8,643 bases of DNA from Eubacteriales bacterium. Lineage in GTDB: Bacteria; Bacillota; Clostridia; Peptostreptococcales; Anaerovoracaceae. Location of the stretch: assembly GCA_028680875.1 (NCBI GenBank), contig JAQUJQ010000006.1, positions 1 through 8,643 of the forward strand, given 5' to 3'. The notes beneath the pieces are model-generated. The model had not been told where the DNA came from. It saw only the letters and a program-made list of their open reading frames with translations, and made no database searches. A program made the translations under genes and the position numbers. The number at the start of each line of letters is the position of its first letter. Position 1 is the stretch's first letter. Shown here in pieces: positions 6,440-8,643 of the stretch.

Positions 6440-6637
6440 TTATTTATCCTTACGTTTATAAGTTATTAAATCTTCTGCAATTTCATGAACCGCAATGGAA
6501 ACGGGTTTATCGATGTCCACATCAGTCAGTCTGGGTTTCCCTTCTACGATGTCTCTTGCTCTTTTGGCAGCCATGATGGACAATGTGTATCTGCTATCTG
6601 CTTTTTGCTTCATCAATTTTATGGATGGTTCTAACAT
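6440..6637 (-). CDS. rpoZ: RNA polymerase omega subunit
   Basis: Omega is the small subunit that wraps the C-terminal end of beta-prime and aids RNA polymerase assembly. The 65 residues match the short Firmicute form. MLEPSI at the start, SRYTLSIMAAKRARDI (15-30), DKPVSIAVHEIA (43-54) and the closing LITYKRK (57-63) follow the family pattern. An AAGGAGGAG site lies 6 bases before the ATG, inside the end of gmk; the two frames overlap by 7 bases, so translation is probably coupled. It directly precedes a terminator. In Firmicutes rpoZ is usually followed by coaBC and priA, which are not here. Confidence 0.95.
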   Translation of the reverse strand: MLEPSIKLMKQKADSRYTLSIMAAKRARDIVEGKPRLTDVDIDKPVSIAVHEIAEDLITYKRKDK

Positions 6638-7245
6638 GGTAACTCCTCCTTGTACATTTTAATAAGATCGTAGATGTCTTCTGAAACCCTTGAATGCTCT
6701 GCTTTTATAATGGCAGCTACCCGCTCAACAGCCTCATTTAGTTCCCCATTGACTACACAGTAATCGTATTTGTCAATATAGGAAACCTCTTTTAAAGCTT
6801 TTCCTAATCGCATATTTATTGCATCCTCTGTTTCTGATCCTCTTCCGGTGATTCGCTTTCTAAGTTCACTCATCGATGGAGGTAAAATAAAAATAAAGAC
6901 AGCATCGGGAGAAGTTTTACGTATTTGCATGGCACCTTGTATGTCAATTTCCAGCACCACGTCACGTCCTTTTTTCAGACTTTGCATGACCGACTCTTTA
7001 GGTGTGCCGTAATAATTTCCAAATACTAAGGCATATTCCAGAAAGCCTCCTTCATCCAATACCTTGGTAAATTCATCCTTAGAGACATAGTAGTAACTTA
7101 CCCCTTCCACTTCCCCAGGTCTAGGCTCTCTCGTTGTTATTGAAACAGACAAGTCTATATTTAATTTATCTTTTAATCTTTTACAAATGGTTCCCTTCCC
7201 GGCCCCGGAAGGTCCCGAAACTACAAAAAGTAACCCTTCGTACAT
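6631..7245 (-). CDS. gmk: Guanylate kinase
   Basis: The enzyme phosphorylates GMP to GDP with ATP in the cytoplasm and thereby also feeds GTP and (p)ppGpp pools. With the start at ATG 7245 it has 204 residues, the family norm. Motifs are the P-loop GPSGAGKGT (11-19), VSITTREPRPGE (34-45), the GMP-binding EYALVFGNYYGTP (70-82), VVLEIDIQG (96-104) and the lid region RITGRGSETED (131-141). An in-frame GTG at 7269 would add eight residues but has no ribosome binding site, whereas AGAGGAAG precedes ATG 7245. It follows yicC after 82 bases and overlaps rpoZ by 7 bases. Confidence 0.97.
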   Translation of the reverse strand: MYEGLLFVVSGPSGAGKGTICKRLKDKLNIDLSVSITTREPRPGEVEGVSYYYVSKDEFTKVLDEGGFLEYALVFGNYYGTPKESVMQSLKKGRDVVLEIDIQGAMQIRKTSPDAVFIFILPPSMSELRKRITGRGSETEDAINMRLGKALKEVSYIDKYDYCVVNGELNEAVERVAAIIKAEHSRVSEDIYDLIKMYKEELPC

Positions 7246-7249
7246 ATCG

Positions 7250-7257
7250 CTTCCTCT
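7250..7257 (-). promoter_or_regulatory. Ribosome binding site that decides the gmk start
   Basis: AGAGGAAG on the minus strand lies 4-6 bases before ATG 7245. No purine-rich site precedes the alternative GTG at 7269, so the shorter protein is preferred. Confidence 0.7.
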
Positions 7258-7282
7258 TTCTGTATTCACTTACTAACTTTAT

Positions 7283-7311
7283 AGTCTATCGTAATTTACT
7301 ACTCTTTACAA
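7283..7311 (-). promoter_or_regulatory. Possible weak promoter for gmk-rpoZ
   Basis: In the 82-base gap after yicC the minus strand has TTGTAA (7311-7306), 17 bases and TAGACT (7288-7283), each matching four of six consensus positions. It could give gmk-rpoZ independent expression; readthrough from yicC is equally plausible, as no terminator follows yicC. Confidence 0.35.
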
Positions 7312-7327
7312 GGGTAATATAATTAAA

Positions 7328-8212
7328 TTACTCTATGTTTTGAACCTGTTCCCGGATCTTTTCAATTTCGCTCTTGATTTCCAAAACCAAATTAGTGATT
7401 TCTATGTCATTTGCCTTAGAGCCAATGGTATTGGCTTCTCGATTCATCTCTTGAACTAAAAAATCCAGTCGTTTTCCATCCGGTTGGTTACTTTGGGAAA
7501 TAATCTGATTTAACTGTAGAATGTGACTGTCCAAACGTACCAGTTCTTCCGTGACATTACTTTTATCGGCGAAAATAGCTGCTTCCACTAAAATCCGGTC
7601 TTCAGGAATCTCTATATTATTCCCGATTAATTCCTTAATTCGATCTTTCAGTTTTTCTGTATAAGATGAAATAATTAAAGGAGTCCGTTGTTGAATTTTT
7701 TCAATCCACTCACGGATTAGATGGCTCCTCATGATGATATCTTCTGCCAACTTTTGTCCTTCCACCACCCGCATCCGATCCAGTCTTTTAGCCGCTTCCA
7801 AAACTGGTACCGATAAACTCTGTAACATAGCTTTTTCATCTTCCACATTGGGTACAGCCTTCATTACATCAGGTAATCCGGCTATTAATGGCAGGGTAAT
7901 CTCTCCAAAAAGATGAAACTGTTCCTGTAATTCTTTCAGATTATCATAGTACTGCTTAGCTACAATAGGGTTTAATTTTACATTAATATCGTCTTCTGTC
8001 AGGTTTTCTACCATAATAGAAATATCGATTTTTCCTCGTTTTGCAATGTCTTTTACCAGCCCCTTTAAATGCTCTTCCGCAAAGGAGTAACGCCTGGGCA
8101 TTTTTATAGTTATATCACTGTATCGATGGTTGACTCCCTTAATCTCTACAATTATGTTCCTCTTTCCGTCATTGTATTCGCTCCGTCCGAAACCAGTCAT
8201 GCTTTTAATCAT
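7328..8212 (-). CDS. YicC/YloC family endoribonuclease
   Basis: This 294-residue protein has the standard length of the YicC family (YloC in Bacillus subtilis), whose members cleave single-stranded RNA; E. coli YicC has been linked to decay of a small RNA. The near-invariant start MIKSMTGFGR (1-10), VEIKGVNHRYSD (22-33) and the C-terminal block QEMNREANTIGSKAND (254-269) are present, ending in a helical EIKSEIEKIREQVQ. The N-terminal part is the YicC-like domain and the C-terminal part is DUF1732. ATG has AAGGAGG 5 bases upstream. It is the first gene of the minus-strand block, followed by gmk, the usual neighbourhood, although remA is missing between them. Confidence 0.95.
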   Translation of the reverse strand: MIKSMTGFGRSEYNDGKRNIIVEIKGVNHRYSDITIKMPRRYSFAEEHLKGLVKDIAKRGKIDISIMVENLTEDDINVKLNPIVAKQYYDNLKELQEQFHLFGEITLPLIAGLPDVMKAVPNVEDEKAMLQSLSVPVLEAAKRLDRMRVVEGQKLAEDIIMRSHLIREWIEKIQQRTPLIISSYTEKLKDRIKELIGNNIEIPEDRILVEAAIFADKSNVTEELVRLDSHILQLNQIISQSNQPDGKRLDFLVQEMNREANTIGSKANDIEITNLVLEIKSEIEKIREQVQNIE

Positions 8213-8245
8213 TGAATCCTCCTTGACACCCCTGTTTTCTTTTTT

Positions 8246-8297
8246 TTGTGTTCATGTTATCATAAGGTATTATACCTTTGGGATATAAAATAATCTA
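8246..8297. promoter_or_regulatory. Divergent promoter region for yicC and rqcH with a shared palindromic -10
   Basis: The perfect palindrome AAGGTATTATACCTT (8264-8278) supplies a -10 to both strands. On plus, TATTAT (8268-8273) has TTGTGT (8246-8251) 16 bases upstream. On minus, TATAAT (8274-8269) has TAGATT (8297-8292) 17 bases upstream. Both -35 hexamers are weak, three of six matches. If both are used, polymerase can occupy only one direction at a time. Confidence 0.5.
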
Positions 8298-8311
8298 GGA
8301 GAAAATAATAA

Positions 8312-8643
8312 ATGGGTTATGATGGTTTAGTAACAGGAGCCATAGCACGGCAATTACAAAAAAATCTGCAGGATGGTAAAATTGAGAAAATATATCAACC
8401 AGAGAAAGATGAAATCATCCTCCACGTTAATAAAAGCAAGGAAAAGCATCGTCTTTATATTTCTGCTAACGGAAGCCACGCCCGAATGCATCTAACTGTC
8501 AATGATCATGCTAATCCTCAAAATCCTATGGCATTTTGTATGCTGCTTCGAAAACATTTCCAAGGAGGACGAATTACTGCAATCCGACAAGTAGATTCTG
8601 AACGAATTGTCGAGATTCTCATAGACCATATAAATGAAATGGG
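8312..8643 (+). CDS. rqcH: RqcH/NFACT family ribosome quality control protein, N-terminal part
   Basis: Only the first 110 codons lie in the window; the family is about 570 residues, so most of the gene is outside. In Bacillus RqcH binds the 50S subunit carrying a stalled peptidyl-tRNA and recruits Ala-tRNA to add C-terminal alanine tails that mark the chain for degradation. Older names are FbpA, PavA or YloA (fibronectin-binding). The NFACT-N start is clear: MGYDG (1-5, Asp4), GKIEKIYQP (22-30), NPMAFCMLLRKH (71-82) and GGRITAIRQ (85-93). At 97-98, where Bacillus RqcH has Asp-Arg, this protein has Glu-Arg. The ATG has AGGAG 10 bases upstream. It is transcribed away from yicC. Confidence 0.93.
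   Translation, partial: MGYDGLVTGAIARQLQKNLQDGKIEKIYQPEKDEIILHVNKSKEKHRLYISANGSHARMHLTVNDHANPQNPMAFCMLLRKHFQGGRITAIRQVDSERIVEILIDHINEM

Noticed and set aside
1..8643. Novel defence, mobile or biosynthetic system
   Set aside because: All full-length frames belong to known housekeeping or transporter families; no array, terminal inverted repeat, integrase, toxin pair or compositional island was seen.

Overview
The window looks like a piece of chromosome from a low-to-mid GC, Gram-positive anaerobe of the Clostridia type. This is a judgement from protein style (EF-Ts, S2, UMP kinase, a short Firmicute-like RpoZ, an RqcH/NFACT protein), strong AAGGAGG ribosome binding sites, sigma-A-like promoters and low-to-moderate GC. 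The genus cannot be named from the sequence. Almost everything is housekeeping. I see no CRISPR array, insertion sequence, phage gene, tRNA or rRNA, and no convincing new multi-gene system. The interest lies in regulatory regions, synteny and a few protein oddities.

Layout, following transcription. At the right edge two genes diverge: an rqcH-like gene (+, 8312 to the edge, cut off) and the yicC/yloC-type endoribonuclease (-). Everything from yicC to the left edge is on the minus strand. After yicC come gmk and rpoZ, which overlap and end at a good intrinsic terminator (6377-6413). Then follows a polar amino acid ABC transporter operon: a near-consensus promoter at 6313-6341, substrate-binding lipoprotein, permease, ATPase, and a tcdA-like tRNA-modification gene 10 bases behind the ATPase. 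Next is the translation operon: promoter around 3259-3287, a leader of about 120 nt, rpsB, tsf, a perfect 12-bp hairpin, pyrH, frr, and an unidentified reading frame that starts within the frr stop codon and leaves the window.

How the genes fit together. rpsB-tsf-pyrH-frr is the classic bacterial set linking ribosome assembly (S2), elongation (EF-Ts), pyrimidine nucleotide supply (UMP kinase) and ribosome recycling (RRF). gmk-rpoZ couples guanine nucleotide supply to an RNA polymerase subunit. RqcH adds C-terminal alanine tails to nascent chains on stalled ribosomes, and TcdA finishes the ct6A base next to the anticodon of ANN-decoding tRNAs, so much of the window concerns translation. The transporter is the outlier, inserted between rpoZ and rpsB; the remA gene usual between yicC and gmk in Firmicutes is absent here.

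The points most worth a second look are the rpsB leader with potentially crossing helices, the operator-like repeats around the transporter promoter, the palindromic shared -10 of the yicC/rqcH divergent promoter, a gap of about 15 residues in the transporter ATPase, and the coupled unknown frame after frr.
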